6,015 bases of DNA from Gemmatimonadales bacterium (GTDB taxonomy: Bacteria; Gemmatimonadota; Gemmatimonadetes; Palauibacterales; Palauibacteraceae), in contig JAUWDL010000101.1 of NCBI GenBank assembly GCA_030608825.1, positions 1 through 6,015 of the forward strand, written 5' to 3'. The notes under the pieces are model-generated. The model saw only the letters and a program-made list of their open reading frames with translations. It made no database searches and had not been told where the DNA came from. Each line of letters begins with the position of its first letter. Positions within the stretch are counted from its first letter, which is position 1. Shown piece after piece: positions 5,996 through 6,015 of this stretch. Position numbers and translations under genes: made by a program.

Positions 5996-6015
5996 AATGA
6001 AGAAAGTGTGTAAGC
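5988..6015 (+). CDS. rpsR: 30S ribosomal protein S18, first codons (3' end outside window)
   Basis: Only nine full codons are visible: MPRMKKVCK. The basic start with the KVC motif fits the N-terminus of S18 forms that keep zinc-ligand cysteines, and rpsR is the expected gene after rpsF. S18 pairs with S6 on the platform of the small subunit. The start has a strong AGGAG at 8-nt spacing. It lies 115 nt after the rpsF stop but overlaps the in-frame continuation of rpsF by 8 nt. The identification rests largely on gene order, because so few residues are present. Confidence 0.72.

Overview
The window is a compact, all-plus-strand stretch of bacterial housekeeping genes from a high-G+C organism (by eye over 60% G+C, GC-rich third codon positions, some TTG/GTG starts). 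Order: 3' end of an MscS-type mechanosensitive channel gene, prs (PRPP synthetase), rplY/ctc (long-form ribosomal protein L25), pth (peptidyl-tRNA hydrolase), hppA (membrane pyrophosphatase), rpsF (ribosomal protein S6) and the first codons of rpsR (ribosomal protein S18). The prs-rplY-pth and rpsF-rpsR orders are widespread in bacteria. The taxon cannot be fixed from sequence alone. A deep-branching, high-G+C phylum such as Gemmatimonadota is a tentative guess, from the wording of Prs, the long L25 and the K+-type pyrophosphatase.

Layout: 3-500 is the channel C-terminus. A good sigma-70-type promoter (497-525) overlaps its stop codon and probably starts the prs-rplY-pth unit (600-2884), which has gaps of 44 and 21 nt. 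A 100-nt gap with no clear promoter leads to hppA (2985-5111), which has a strong Shine-Dalgarno and a GTG start. A 173-nt leader with a possible promoter and GC-rich hairpins precedes rpsF (5285-5872). rpsR starts at 5988 behind a strong Shine-Dalgarno.

How the genes fit together: Prs makes PRPP, whose use in nucleotide and amino-acid synthesis releases pyrophosphate. Aminoacyl-tRNA synthetases also release pyrophosphate, Pth recycles tRNA lost as peptidyl-tRNA, and HppA turns pyrophosphate hydrolysis into an ion gradient. L25, S6 and S18 are ribosome parts. The neighbourhood therefore looks like a growth and translation cluster with a pyrophosphate-energy gene placed inside it.

I see no mobile element, CRISPR, defence system or biosynthetic cluster. 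The unusual content is at the ends of the ribosomal protein genes. S6 carries an acidic tail of about 75-95 residues built partly from a 17-residue tandem repeat (51 bp, last two copies 48/51 identical). An in-frame TAG ends S6, yet the same frame stays open and acidic for 40 more codons, up to and overlapping the rpsR start. L25 also has an acidic tail.
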